DNA of 64,000 nt, taken from Candidatus Nanopelagicales bacterium. Lineage in GTDB: Bacteria; Actinomycetota; Actinomycetes; S36-B12. Each line of letters opens with the position of its first letter. The first letter of the stretch is position 1. Shown piece after piece: positions 19,227 through 28,707 of the stretch. The stretch lies in assembly GCA_017854795.1 (NCBI GenBank), contig JAFMHB010000004.1:68504-132503 (forward strand). The letters run 5' to 3'. A program made the translations under genes and the position numbers. The notes under the pieces were generated by a model, which did no database searches, had not been told where the DNA came from, and saw only the letters and a program-made list of their open reading frames with translations.

Positions 19227-20315
19227 TTACAGGCTCCTTTGAACTGATTTGTGGGCAAGATCTGTGAGTGCGATTACGGCCTTTTGGTCAAGGGGCGCCG
19301 CGTTGAGAGCTGCTAGAGATTTCTCCAGCAATTCAGAAATTAAAGTCTCCGTGTAATCAAGGGAACCGGTCTCGCGGATTACTTCCCTGAGGGTTTCAAT
19401 GCCGCTGATTGAAAGGTGTTCGTCACCCAAGAGTTCATGTAATGAATTGAGTTGATCTGGATTGGCGCGCTGCGTTGCTATTGCAATGAGAACTGTTCGT
19501 TTACCTTCACGTAGGTCATCCCCTGCAGGTTTGCCTGTGACTTCAGGATCCCCGAATACACCGAGAATGTCGTCGCGCAGTTGGAAAGCTTCACCGAGGG
19601 GAAGCCCGTAACCGGTATAAGCGTCAAATACTTCCTGCGGGGCAAGTGCAAGTGCTGCTCCAATGTGCAGGGGACGCTCAATTGTGTACTTCGCCGACTT
19701 GTATCGAACGACTCGCAGGGCTCGTTCTACCGAGCCGCCACCGCGAGCTTGTTCGAGAAGGTCGAGGTATTGCCCAGCCATTAGCTCGGTTCGCATTTCG
19801 TTGTAGACGATCTTGGCGGCATTGATGTTCTCCGTGGGAAGCCCGCTGGTGAGAAGAAGTTGGTCTGCCCAGGACAAGCACAGATCACCGAGCAGAATTG
19901 CGGCTGCCTCACCGAAACGATCTGGGACTCCCAGCCACTGACTACCGCGATGCATGCTGGCAAATTGGCGGTGGGCGGCAGGAAGTCCGCGACGAGTATC
20001 AGAGCCATCCATAACATCGTCATGGATGAGAGCGCATGCTTGCAGGAATTCAAGGGAACTTGCGGCGGTGACCACACAGTCACGCTGGCTCGCTTCACCA
20101 AAAGCGGCACTCCAGCCCCAGTAGCAAAAGAGTGGACGCAGACGCTTCCCCCCGTTCAGCAGAGATTTTGCGCTGTCCCACAGCGGGAGTGTTTCCGGTC
20201 CAATGGCTTCAAGAATCGGCCTCTGTTCGGCCAGGAATTGATCAAGGCTTGCCTGGATGTGCGGGCGAATATCCGCATCCGATGCGTGACTCTCGACCAT
20301 TTCTCTCACGGACAC
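19227..20315 (-). CDS. crtE: Polyprenyl / geranylgeranyl diphosphate synthase
   Basis: ALIHDDVMDGSDTRRGLPAAH (first Asp-rich) and QLRDDILGVFGDPEVTGKPAGDDLREGKRT (second Asp-rich). Confidence 0.93.
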   Translation of the reverse strand: MSVREMVESHASDADIRPHIQASLDQFLAEQRPILEAIGPETLPLWDSAKSLLNGGKRLRPLFCYWGWSAAFGEASQRDCVVTAASSLEFLQACALIHDDVMDGSDTRRGLPAAHRQFASMHRGSQWLGVPDRFGEAAAILLGDLCLSWADQLLLTSGLPTENINAAKIVYNEMRTELMAGQYLDLLEQARGGGSVERALRVVRYKSAKYTIERPLHIGAALALAPQEVFDAYTGYGLPLGEAFQLRDDILGVFGDPEVTGKPAGDDLREGKRTVLIAIATQRANPDQLNSLHELLGDEHLSISGIETLREVIRETGSLDYTETLISELLEKSLAALNAAPLDQKAVIALTDLAHKSVQRSL

Positions 20316-20475
20316 ACTCTATTGCCTGGGCGGATGTTACACATATTGGCAATCGCGTCTGTTGAATCAATCCCGAAGGTTCTTGCTTGTGACTATGAAA
20401 AATCCAAACCGTAACAAACGCAAGATACCTTTACCCAGGGACGCTACGGCAAATAAGACACAGGGAGGTGTGGAC

Positions 20476-21990
20476 GTGGGACTTGATGCGCTGGCCACGG
20501 ACACCTTCATTGGCGCTTTAATCGTGCTAATTGCCATTTTTTCAGTTCGCTTTGCCACAAAATTAGGGGTTCCCGGCCTGTTTTTGTACCTGATTCTCGG
20601 ACTGGTGCTCGGCGCAACAATCCCAGCCCTTTCATTTGATGACGCAACCCTTGCAACCGTCTTGGGTTACTCAGCATTGGTCTTGATTTTGGCCCATGGT
20701 GGATTGACAACCAAAGTTGACCAGCTGCGCCCGGTACTTAGGCCTTCACTCGTACTGGCTTCGGTTGGTGTTGCCGTCAGTATTGGCGTGGTCGCACTGC
20801 CACTGATTTTCATCTTCGATTTGGATCCTCAGCTTGCCGTACTTTTAGGAACAGTGTTGGCGGCGACCGACGCCGCGGCTGTTTTCTCGCTCTTACGCCG
20901 CATGAGGGTTAACGAGAAAGTCCGAACATTGCTCGAAGCTGAAGCTGGATTCAATGATGCACCCGTTGTGGTGATTGTGAGTATCGTGGCAAGTGGGTCA
21001 TGGGGAGAAACTGCAGCGTGGTTGATCCCTATTTTGGTTGTAGCGGAAATAATCGGTGGCGCAATAATCGGAATCGCGGTCGGTTATGTAGGACGGTTTG
21101 TTTTACCTCGATTGGCGCTACCAGGTGTCGGTTTATATCCGATTGCAGCATTGGCTCTCATCGTATTTTCCTATGGAGCGGCGTCGGTTCTGCATGCATC
21201 TGGCTTCATGGCCGTTTATATCTCCGCGATTTTGATCGGTTCGGCAAAGGAACTCCCGCATCGACGTTCCATTTTGGGATTCTCCGATGGACTCTCGTGG
21301 ATAGCGGAAATTAGTCTTTTCGTGATGCTGGGGTTACTCGCTGAAGTCGGGCGGTTACCCGAAGCCATCCCGCTCGCCTTGGGAACTGTTGTGCTGTTGG
21401 TATTTTTTGCTAGGCCGCTAGCCGCCATAGTTTCACTCGCGCCATTTCGAATGGGTAGCAAAGTAATCGCTTTTGTTTCCGTCGCGGGACTGCGGGGAGC
21501 AGTGCCGATCGTTTTTGCCGCGATTCCATTGGGATTTGGCGTTCCCGGCGCGGAATTGATTTTTGATGCAACATTTATCGTTGTATTTTTACTCCTCCTC
21601 ATTCAAACGCCACTCATTGCGGCATTAGGTCGCAAAATTGGCGTATGCCTGCCCGGACAGGCCCGTGAACTTGAAGTGGAAAGTGCACCACTTGACGGGA
21701 TGTCAGCAACCGTTTTGGGCGTTGATATCCCCGAAGGATCAGGGCTCGTGGGTGTATTCGTCGTGGAAATGGGATTACCCCGCGGTGCCTTGGTCTCACT
21801 CCTCATTCGTGCCGGCGTCGCTGAAGTGCCGCGTGAGGACACACGGATTCGTGCTGAAGACCAGCTGGTGATTGTGACAACACGTGAAGTGCAGGCTCAA
21901 ACGGAAGAACGTATCCGAATGCTCTCATTGGGGGGTCGACTGGCTCGTTGGTACGGTTTTAAGGATGTGACTTCTTCGCCCGACCAATGA
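20476..21990 (+). CDS. Potassium/proton (CPA1) antiporter with cytoplasmic TrkA-C domain
   Basis: About 12 hydrophobic segments, LGTVLAATDAAAVFSLLR, EAGFNDAPVVV, C-terminal RAEDQLVIVTT; GTG start preceded by AGGGAGG. Confidence 0.9.
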   Translation: MGLDALATDTFIGALIVLIAIFSVRFATKLGVPGLFLYLILGLVLGATIPALSFDDATLATVLGYSALVLILAHGGLTTKVDQLRPVLRPSLVLASVGVAVSIGVVALPLIFIFDLDPQLAVLLGTVLAATDAAAVFSLLRRMRVNEKVRTLLEAEAGFNDAPVVVIVSIVASGSWGETAAWLIPILVVAEIIGGAIIGIAVGYVGRFVLPRLALPGVGLYPIAALALIVFSYGAASVLHASGFMAVYISAILIGSAKELPHRRSILGFSDGLSWIAEISLFVMLGLLAEVGRLPEAIPLALGTVVLLVFFARPLAAIVSLAPFRMGSKVIAFVSVAGLRGAVPIVFAAIPLGFGVPGAELIFDATFIVVFLLLLIQTPLIAALGRKIGVCLPGQARELEVESAPLDGMSATVLGVDIPEGSGLVGVFVVEMGLPRGALVSLLIRAGVAEVPREDTRIRAEDQLVIVTTREVQAQTEERIRMLSLGGRLARWYGFKDVTSSPDQ

Positions 21991-23479
21991 GATCTGCGGT
22001 GATTTCGGCGCCCATACCGACCAAAGGGAGCCCACCACCAGGATGGCTGGAACCACCAACAAGGTAAAGCCCGGAAATGACTGATTGATTGGCCGGCCGG
22101 GTGAATGCTGCTCGTGGACCGTTGCTCGAAGTTCCATAGATGCTCCCACCCGGCGCCATCACTTCACGTTCAAGATCCGCGGGTGTTCGAATTTCCATCC
22201 ATTTGACCCGGGACCGGATATCAGTTCCGCGCTCAGCCAATTTTCCCAAAATATTGTGCGCGTACTGCTCTTTGACTTCGGGCACATCCCAATCAAAACC
22301 GTTGGGTGCGTTTGGATCGTGGCGCGGCGCATTGACCAAAATAAACCACGATTCGGTGTCTTTGGATGGACGCATTCGTGGGTCATCGGGAACGCACGCG
22401 TAAATGGCGGGATCGTGTGGGGGAGTTGGATTTTTACCAAAAATGGCGTCGAATTCGGCATCGTAGTTTTCGGGAAACCAGACATTATGGTGTGCAAGCC
22501 CTTCGGTAGTTCCATCAAGCGCGAGGAGCAAAACGAAACCAGCAAGTGATGGTGAATTAGGAATTTTGGGAATGCGCTTCTGATTCTGTTGCGACAGTAG
22601 GTCTTGGGTTAGCGTTGCATCAGAGTTAGAAACCACGAGGTCAGCAGCGATGAATTCACCGGACTGGAGTCGAACCCCTGACACCGTGTTATTGATTGTC
22701 TCAATGTTGGTAACGGTCACCCCCGTACGAATTTCAACTTTGCGTTCCCCACACCGTTTCTCTAAGGCAGTGGCAAGTGTTCCTATCCCGCCTCCAATAT
22801 GCCAAGCGCCGAAAACTTGCTCGATATAGGGAATGGTTGCCAAGACGGCTGGGGCGTGGCGTGGATCTGAGCCCGTATACGTGGCGTAACGATCCACGAT
22901 CGTGATCATGCGCGGATCTGTGAAGTACTTACGGGCGAGTTTGCGCAGGGAAGTAAATGGAGCGATGGTGTTGATATCACTCGGGTTGGCTAACGGTAGT
23001 AGTGACTTCCAACTTTTTAGTGGTGACTGCAGGAAGGGGCCTCGAGTTAAACGCCACATTTCTGCCCCGCGTGCAGAAAATTCACGCCACTGGGACTCAC
23101 TTTCGGGGCCGAATGCTTCACCGAATGCTCGAGCGCACTTCGCAGGGTCAACGCCTGGAAGTATCACTTCACTTCCGTCTGAGAACACGTAGCGAAATGC
23201 GGGGTCCAGTTCTTGCAGGTCGATACTGTCTTCAAGGCTTTTGCCTGTTTTCAAGAACAGGTCACGGTAAACCGCGGGGAGGGTAAAGAGGCTCGGGCCT
23301 GTATCAAATGCGAAGCCCTCACGTTGGTAGGTGAAAAGTTTTCCACCCACTCGGTCAGCATGTTCAAGAAGTGTGACGCGGTGTCCTTTGACGCTCAAGC
23401 GCGCCGCAACGGCAAGTCCACCGACACCGCCACCAATTACGACAACATGGGAGGTCTTTGGTTCACTCATGCGGTTCAC
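21959..23479 (-). CDS. Second CrtI-family FAD-dependent carotenoid desaturase (CrtD-like)
   Basis: VVVIGGGVGGLAVAARLSVKGHRVTLLEHADRVGGKL; GLYLVGGSSHPGGGLPLVGMGAEITADLI. Confidence 0.9.
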   Translation of the reverse strand: MNRMSEPKTSHVVVIGGGVGGLAVAARLSVKGHRVTLLEHADRVGGKLFTYQREGFAFDTGPSLFTLPAVYRDLFLKTGKSLEDSIDLQELDPAFRYVFSDGSEVILPGVDPAKCARAFGEAFGPESESQWREFSARGAEMWRLTRGPFLQSPLKSWKSLLPLANPSDINTIAPFTSLRKLARKYFTDPRMITIVDRYATYTGSDPRHAPAVLATIPYIEQVFGAWHIGGGIGTLATALEKRCGERKVEIRTGVTVTNIETINNTVSGVRLQSGEFIAADLVVSNSDATLTQDLLSQQNQKRIPKIPNSPSLAGFVLLLALDGTTEGLAHHNVWFPENYDAEFDAIFGKNPTPPHDPAIYACVPDDPRMRPSKDTESWFILVNAPRHDPNAPNGFDWDVPEVKEQYAHNILGKLAERGTDIRSRVKWMEIRTPADLEREVMAPGGSIYGTSSNGPRAAFTRPANQSVISGLYLVGGSSHPGGGLPLVGMGAEITADLIGRAKKSHP

Positions 23480-23483
23480 CCAT

Positions 23484-24623
23484 TTAAAGTGCTCTCCCTT
23501 TCCAAGTATTTTTCCCGCGCAAGTGACGCGACCAGCTCAACGCATTGAGTCCAATGAAGGCCGCAATGGACGCCGGTTGTGCAAATGAATCAGGGATAAC
23601 GCGCGATCCTGTTTTCTTCGCCACCATCACTCGTCCAGCAACACCTGAGAGGTATCCAGCCGCACCAATGGCTCGAGTCGAAGTTTTACGCGAGGTCATC
23701 AGGGCAATTGGCGGAACGAGATACGTAAAAGCAAGCAGCATGTTCACAGCGACCGAGCCGGCAGGGGATCCAAATGCATTCCACAGTGATTTTGTGTAAC
23801 CATTGACGAGAGCATTTGTGTCGTCATACATGCGACAATGTGCCAATTCACTACCATTCACGGTCGCGCAATGAAATCCACTTGATTTCACGGATCGCAT
23901 TAATGCAATGTCCTCGAGAACTTCGCCTTTTACGCTGGCATGACCACCTGATGTGCTGTAGGCGAGTGAATCAAAAATGAGGAACTGCCCATTCGCCGCA
24001 GACAGTGAGGGTCTCAATGAGTCTTCGGCGACACCAAGGGGCATTGTGCTGGCCCACGACCAAGTAACAAGTGGTTGAATCAATCGTTCAAGGTGAGTTT
24101 CTGCAAGTTGCTGCGGGTACGGAGCGACAAGGCCGAAGTCTTTAGTCCTGAGTAGTTCAACACAAGCAGCAATCGCTGTAGGTTCAAGAATTACATCGGC
24201 GTCAACGAAAACGATGACACTTCCCGTTGCTTGTTGTGAAAGCAAATAGCAAGCGTGTGGCTTCCCCAACCAGCCAGAAGGTGGATTTACGTTATTGCTG
24301 ATGAGTCTGATGTTGGAGTTTTGATCAGCCAGCTGCTGAACTATTTCCGCCGTGGAATCTGTTGACTGGTCATCGATAATAATTATTTCCATATCGATTA
24401 AACCAATTTGGTTGTGAATACTTTCGATCGTGAGAGCAATATGAGCCTCTTCGTTGCGTGCTGGCACGAGGACACTGACTTTCTCATCTATTGAATTGCC
24501 ACTCCAACGTGGTGAACGCAATTTGGTCAGATTAAATGCGGTGTGCGCGGTGATAGCGACGCAGAGTGCGCTGGCTAGGGGAAGAACTACCACTGGGGCT
24601 GGCTCCAGATTCGCCACATCCAT
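23484..24623 (-). CDS. Family 2 glycosyltransferase (CruC-like) in the carotenoid cluster
   Basis: VSVLVPARNEEAHIALTIESI, IIIDDQSTDSTAEI, VIVFVDADVIL; TM segments; overlaps the cruF 3' end. Confidence 0.85.
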   Translation of the reverse strand: MDVANLEPAPVVVLPLASALCVAITAHTAFNLTKLRSPRWSGNSIDEKVSVLVPARNEEAHIALTIESIHNQIGLIDMEIIIIDDQSTDSTAEIVQQLADQNSNIRLISNNVNPPSGWLGKPHACYLLSQQATGSVIVFVDADVILEPTAIAACVELLRTKDFGLVAPYPQQLAETHLERLIQPLVTWSWASTMPLGVAEDSLRPSLSAANGQFLIFDSLAYSTSGGHASVKGEVLEDIALMRSVKSSGFHCATVNGSELAHCRMYDDTNALVNGYTKSLWNAFGSPAGSVAVNMLLAFTYLVPPIALMTSRKTSTRAIGAAGYLSGVAGRVMVAKKTGSRVIPDSFAQPASIAAFIGLNALSWSRHLRGKNTWKGRAL

Positions 24624-25399
24624 GGAAACATGAACAAACCCATTGCGATTCCACCCCACAGCGCCACGCCGATTGTTCCGAAAAATACTGCGGCGGCGAG
24701 AATGTTGGAGAAATAAATCCAGATGAGAAGTGTGTTGGGAACTGCGTCGTTGGCTACCTTGCGCGGAAGTAGGTTTAAGGCAAAGGCGAGCGCAATGGCG
24801 CTCAAGAGCCACCCAAGGAAATTTTGTAACGGAATGTTCGGTATTCCTGGAAGTACCCAGCCGAGTTCATTCCACACCCAATACCCTTCACCCACCATCA
24901 TGGGGTCAAGGAATAGATCCCAAGCGGCAAGGAGCCAGCCGCCGATAAATGCTGTGGCAAGTGGAGTCGCCGCCATTCTCTGGGTAGCGAGCATGACTGG
25001 ATAGGCCATCATGGACCATGCCATCGGGATCAAAATGGGCACACCGAGCACTGCCAAGCCGAGTTTGTCGGAGTAGTCGTAGTCGCCAAATGGGAATTTA
25101 GTTATGGTCCCCATGACCTCAATAAGCCAACCAAATGCAAGTGCGATGCTGAAAAATGAAATGGTCCAACCCAGCCCGCGTCGAAGATAGGCGTGACTGA
25201 GGCTGGCTAGGAAGAAAGTTGTCACCGTCATTGCGGTGAGGAATATGCGGGTATCGCCTGAGACTAAAATCCACAGAATTTGGCCCAGAATTGTGAGGGC
25301 TGTGAAAACCCACGGGACATAATTCGCCCAGGATGGCCGGTTACTTCCGCGATCTGAATGCGGACCGCTGTATACCCGCATGCTCATGTCGGCAAGCAT
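24587..25399 (-). CDS. cruF: CruF-like carotenoid 1',2'-hydratase (carotenoid biosynthesis membrane protein)
   Basis: Polytopic protein with IEVMGTITKFPFGDYDYSDKLGLAVLGVPILIPMAWSMMAYPV and GWLLAAWDLFLDPMMVGEGYWVW; start uncertain (25399 or upstream). Confidence 0.85.
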   Translation of the reverse strand: MLADMSMRVYSGPHSDRGSNRPSWANYVPWVFTALTILGQILWILVSGDTRIFLTAMTVTTFFLASLSHAYLRRGLGWTISFFSIALAFGWLIEVMGTITKFPFGDYDYSDKLGLAVLGVPILIPMAWSMMAYPVMLATQRMAATPLATAFIGGWLLAAWDLFLDPMMVGEGYWVWNELGWVLPGIPNIPLQNFLGWLLSAIALAFALNLLPRKVANDAVPNTLLIWIYFSNILAAAVFFGTIGVALWGGIAMGLFMFPWMWRIWSQPQW

Positions 25400-25462
25400 A
25401 TGTGTGCGTCGTGCGTAATGCTTATTGCCGTACTTGTTGCCATACCAATCTCCTTCCCAGTC

Positions 25463-25486
25463 TCTAGGACTTGCTCTAGGACTTGC
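25463..25486. repeat. Perfect tandem duplication of 12 bp (TCTAGGACTTGC x2)
   Basis: Read directly: tctaggacttgc tctaggacttgc. Confidence 0.9.
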
Positions 25487-25534
25487 GCGATTCAGGTGTA
25501 TTGACCGATCACTTGACAAAGGTGCTTTCGAGGT

Positions 25535-25550
25535 ATGCAATATATTGCAT
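25535..25550. promoter_or_regulatory. Perfect 16-bp palindrome ATGCAATATATTGCAT, candidate GntR operator
   Basis: Exact self-reverse-complement; its last 2 nt are the first 2 nt of the proposed GntR start codon (25549). Confidence 0.75.
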
Positions 25551-26238
25551 GCCGGTTCCTGCTATTCCCATCGAGCGACGCTCCCTCTTACGGGATGACG
25601 CCTATAGCCACCTGTTGAGTGCGATAGTTTCCGGAACGTTGGCACCGGGTGAACAACTTCGCGACGCTGAGTTGGCCCAGTGGCTGGGAGTCAGTCGAAC
25701 TCCTATCCGAGAAGCGGTTCTGCGTTTGGGACAGATCGGTTTGGTTAATGCTCAACCGGGGCGAGCGACATATGTCACCGAGATTGATCCAGAGCACGAG
25801 CAACGGGTGAAGTCGGTACTTGCAAGCATGCATCGACTTGCCGTCGAAGAGTCCATTAATTCGCTGACCACCCACCACTGGGATCAGTTAGCGGCCGCCA
25901 ATAAGGATTTTACGACCGCATTAAATCGCCGCGATATTGAATCAGCGATCGCCGCAGACGATGCTTTTCATCGAGTATTCATCGACGCAAGCGGTAATGC
26001 AGCAACTCAGGTTGTCGTCGACACTTTTACGCCTCTGATTCGAAGGGCCGAGATCGCCCGATTCAGTTCGGACCAATTAACTTTCAACAATGAATCATCT
26101 TCATCATCAACAGTTCTGCTGCACGATTCCGCAATGACTCATGACCTTCTGGTCAGGCTGGCAAAAAAAGGTTCACCCGAGGCAGGTCAAGTTGCCTATG
26201 AAATTTGGAATTCACTTCCCAATAGTTCACAGAAATAA
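25549..26238 (+). CDS. GntR family transcriptional regulator (FCD/FadR type)
   Basis: N-terminal w[51 protein letters not shown]-like C-terminus. Confidence 0.92.
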   Translation: MPVPAIPIERRSLLRDDAYSHLLSAIVSGTLAPGEQLRDAELAQWLGVSRTPIREAVLRLGQIGLVNAQPGRATYVTEIDPEHEQRVKSVLASMHRLAVEESINSLTTHHWDQLAAANKDFTTALNRRDIESAIAADDAFHRVFIDASGNAATQVVVDTFTPLIRRAEIARFSSDQLTFNNESSSSSTVLLHDSAMTHDLLVRLAKKGSPEAGQVAYEIWNSLPNSSQK

Positions 26239-26282
26239 ACCAATCAAATAAACCACGAATAACGACAGAGAAAGTTGAAGTT

Positions 26283-27293
26283 ATGCCACTCGCCGATTTC
26301 CCGCGCTACCCACTCACTTTTGGACCAAGCCCGATCCATACGCTGCCAAGGCTGACCGAGCATTTGGGTGGCGCGCAACTGTGGGCAAAACGCGAGGATG
26401 TGAACAGTGGTTTAGCTTACGGCGGCAACAAAACCCGCAAGCTCGAATACATCGTGCCCGACGCAATAGCGCAGGGTGCCGACACGCTTGTTTCCATTGG
26501 TGGCTACCAGTCGAATCACACGCGACAGGTCGCAGCCGTTGCCGCAAAGTTGGGCATGAAGGCCCTGTTGGTTCAGGAAAAGTGGGTGGACTGGCCCGAT
26601 TGCGTGAATGACCGCGTGGGCAACATCATGCTTTCACGGATCATGGGCGCCGAAGTTCGACTTGACCCAGCCGGCTTTGATATTGGGATCCGCGACAGTT
26701 GGAATCAAGCCCTCGAAGATGTGAAGGCACGTGGCGGCAAGCCTTATGGGATCCCTGCAGGCGCATCCGAACATAAATTCGGTGGGCTTGGTTTTGCTAA
26801 TTGGGCTTATGAAGTTGAAGAGCAGGAAAAAGAACTCGGTGTTTTCTTCGACACGATCATTGTGTGCACAGTCACCGGCAGCACTCACGCCGGAATGATC
26901 GCTGGGTTTGCCGGACAAGATCGAACACGCAAGATCATTGGTATCGACGCTTCCGCAACGCTGGATAAAACCCGCGCACAGGTTGCCCGAATCGCCCGTC
27001 ATACCGCGGAACTCATTGGCCTTGGGCGCGAAATAACCGATGAAGAAATCGTGGTTCTTGAAGGATGGGCCGGCGATCTTTATGGAATCCCGGTGCAATC
27101 AACACTTGATGCCATCCGTCTCACAGGTGAACTGGAAGGCATGATTATCGATCCAGTTTATGAGGGAAAATCGATGGCCGGATTGATTGATCTTGTTCGC
27201 AATGGTGTCATTCCCAAAGACTCAAATGTTCTTTATGCCCACCTGGGTGGTCAGCCGGCCATTAATGCCTACAGTGCTTTGTTTACCAACTAA
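26283..27293 (+). CDS. acdS: 1-aminocyclopropane-1-carboxylate deaminase
   Basis: [44 protein letters not shown] (PLP Lys), [18 protein letters not shown] (Tyr-Glu), YAHLGGQPA. Confidence 0.9.
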   Translation: MPLADFPRYPLTFGPSPIHTLPRLTEHLGGAQLWAKREDVNSGLAYGGNKTRKLEYIVPDAIAQGADTLVSIGGYQSNHTRQVAAVAAKLGMKALLVQEKWVDWPDCVNDRVGNIMLSRIMGAEVRLDPAGFDIGIRDSWNQALEDVKARGGKPYGIPAGASEHKFGGLGFANWAYEVEEQEKELGVFFDTIIVCTVTGSTHAGMIAGFAGQDRTRKIIGIDASATLDKTRAQVARIARHTAELIGLGREITDEEIVVLEGWAGDLYGIPVQSTLDAIRLTGELEGMIIDPVYEGKSMAGLIDLVRNGVIPKDSNVLYAHLGGQPAINAYSALFTN

Positions 27294-27373
27294 TTCACAG
27301 GAATTTGCGCGAGTAGAGTTCATTTAGTTAACAGGATGACATCGATAATCCAGTATAGAAATGAGAAAAAATA

Positions 27374-27856
27374 GTGACTGAACAAGTTCGCGCAACTGTG
27401 ATTGATACCGGTAAAAAATATGTCCGCTCAGGAAAAATAATTATCGATGCTCCTGCTTCAACTATTTTCGCTTATCTGAGCGACCCTCGCAAACACGCTG
27501 ATTTTGACGGTTCGGGTACGGTGAAAGGAAATGTTCGCGGGCCGGACATGCTAGAGATTGATTCCAAATTTGGTGTTGACATGCATTGGATTGTCAATTA
27601 CCGAATCAAGAACACCGTTAAAGAATTCGAGCAGGATCGTCTGATTGCTTGGTGTCACCCGGGTCATCACCGTTGGCGCTATGAACTCATTGCAATTAAT
27701 GACCAGCAAACTGAAGTAATTGAGACTTTCGACGGATCAACAGCGCGCATTCCAGTCGCTCTAAACTTGATGAACGCCTACGAAGGCAATCAAAAGGCGA
27801 TTTTAAAGACGCTGGTGCGATTGAAAAAGCTTGTCGAAAGCGAGCAATCAGTCTGA
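27374..27856 (+). CDS. SRPBCC family protein
   Basis: IIIDAPASTIFAYLSDPRKHADFDGSGTVKGNV...WCHPGHHRWRYEL. Confidence 0.8.
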   Translation: MTEQVRATVIDTGKKYVRSGKIIIDAPASTIFAYLSDPRKHADFDGSGTVKGNVRGPDMLEIDSKFGVDMHWIVNYRIKNTVKEFEQDRLIAWCHPGHHRWRYELIAINDQQTEVIETFDGSTARIPVALNLMNAYEGNQKAILKTLVRLKKLVESEQSV

Positions 27857-27869
27857 TCGAGCGCAAAAA

Positions 27870-28349
27870 TCAGACGCTGATTTCTGCTGCGGTACCTGCG
27901 GTGATACGCAGTAGTTCGTCGTAGGTGGTGGGGAAAACGTAATGTGGGTGACCCGCCGCCGCCCAAACTTCGTCGTATTGGCTAAGTGAGATATCAACAA
28001 GTGTTGGTAATTGTTCCGGGTGACCAACGGGTGCGACTCCACCAATTGCATAGCCTGTTGCTGCGCGAACATCATCCGCTGTTGCCTTGGTAACTTCATC
28101 GACCTCTAGCGCTGCGGCAACAGTATTGGTATTTACCCGGTGTTTACCTGAAGCCATGACGAGAATTGGGTTTCCATCGGCAAGAAAAATAAGTGAACTT
28201 GCAATCTGTCCAACTTCAATCCCTAAAGCGTCAGCCGCTTCTTTGGCGGTTCTCGCACTGTCATCAAGGCGACGAACTTCGCCCTTCACGCCAAAGAGTT
28301 TCAGGGTATTGCGAACATGAATAACAGACTGCTGTTCGGTATCGGCCAT
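27870..28349 (-). CDS. YbaK/EbsC family protein (aminoacyl-tRNA deacylase-like)
   Basis: SARTAKEAADALGIEVGQIASSLIFLADGNPILVMASGKHRVN; ATGYAIGGVAPVGHPEQLPTLVD. Confidence 0.88.
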   Translation of the reverse strand: MADTEQQSVIHVRNTLKLFGVKGEVRRLDDSARTAKEAADALGIEVGQIASSLIFLADGNPILVMASGKHRVNTNTVAAALEVDEVTKATADDVRAATGYAIGGVAPVGHPEQLPTLVDISLSQYDEVWAAAGHPHYVFPTTYDELLRITAGTAAEISV

Positions 28350-28475
28350 GGATCAACATTAGTCCGGGGTTGGTTGGGTCGTGACAGCCTGACATAGAGG
28401 GATTTGGGGGGTTGTGAAGTGAATTTCGGGGTGGGGTTGACGAATGTCAGTGGGTCGGTCTATCTTTGGATCTGT

Positions 28476-28491
28476 TCGAACAGATGTTCGA
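28476..28491. promoter_or_regulatory. LexA-binding SOS box, TCGAAC-AGAT-GTTCGA
   Basis: Exact match to the actinobacterial/Gram-positive consensus TCGAAC-N4-GTTCGA, upstream of HEPN-dnaE2-dinB. Confidence 0.85.
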
Positions 28492-28552
28492 TTTAATCTG
28501 TTTGAACTGCCTCCCGGGCCCGGATTCGCGGCTAGGCGCGGGTCGGGTCAGT

Positions 28553-28579
28553 TAGTACCAGCAGTACCAGTAGTACCAA
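28553..28579. repeat. Three tandem 9-bp repeats (TAGTACCAG / CAGTACCAG / TAGTACCAA)
   Basis: Read directly between the SOS box and the HEPN start codon. Confidence 0.85.
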
Positions 28580-28589
28580 CACATGATCA

Positions 28590-28628
28590 CAGTCACCGGG
28601 GTCGATTCGACCCCGACCTCGGTGACTG
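28590..28628. repeat. Nested inverted repeat: CAGTCACCG...CGGTGACTG around GGGGTCGA-T-TCGACCCC
   Basis: 9-bp outer arms (28590-28598 / 28620-28628) and 8-bp inner arms (28598-28605 / 28607-28614). Confidence 0.8.
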
Positions 28629-28707
28629 GATTGTGTGCGGGTGGGTCGAGAGAAGTGGGTGTCATTTTGGCACCAATATTTTGTCGGTCAACCTGAAAGG
28701 ATCTCCC

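Noticed and set aside
26634-27098. 154-aa minus-strand ORF within acdS
   Set aside because: Antisense to a highly conserved enzyme; no independent evidence
28444-28707. N-terminal extension of the HEPN ORF as coding sequence
   Set aside because: It contains the LexA box, tandem repeats and hairpins; ATG 28708 has a good SD and begins the conserved domain
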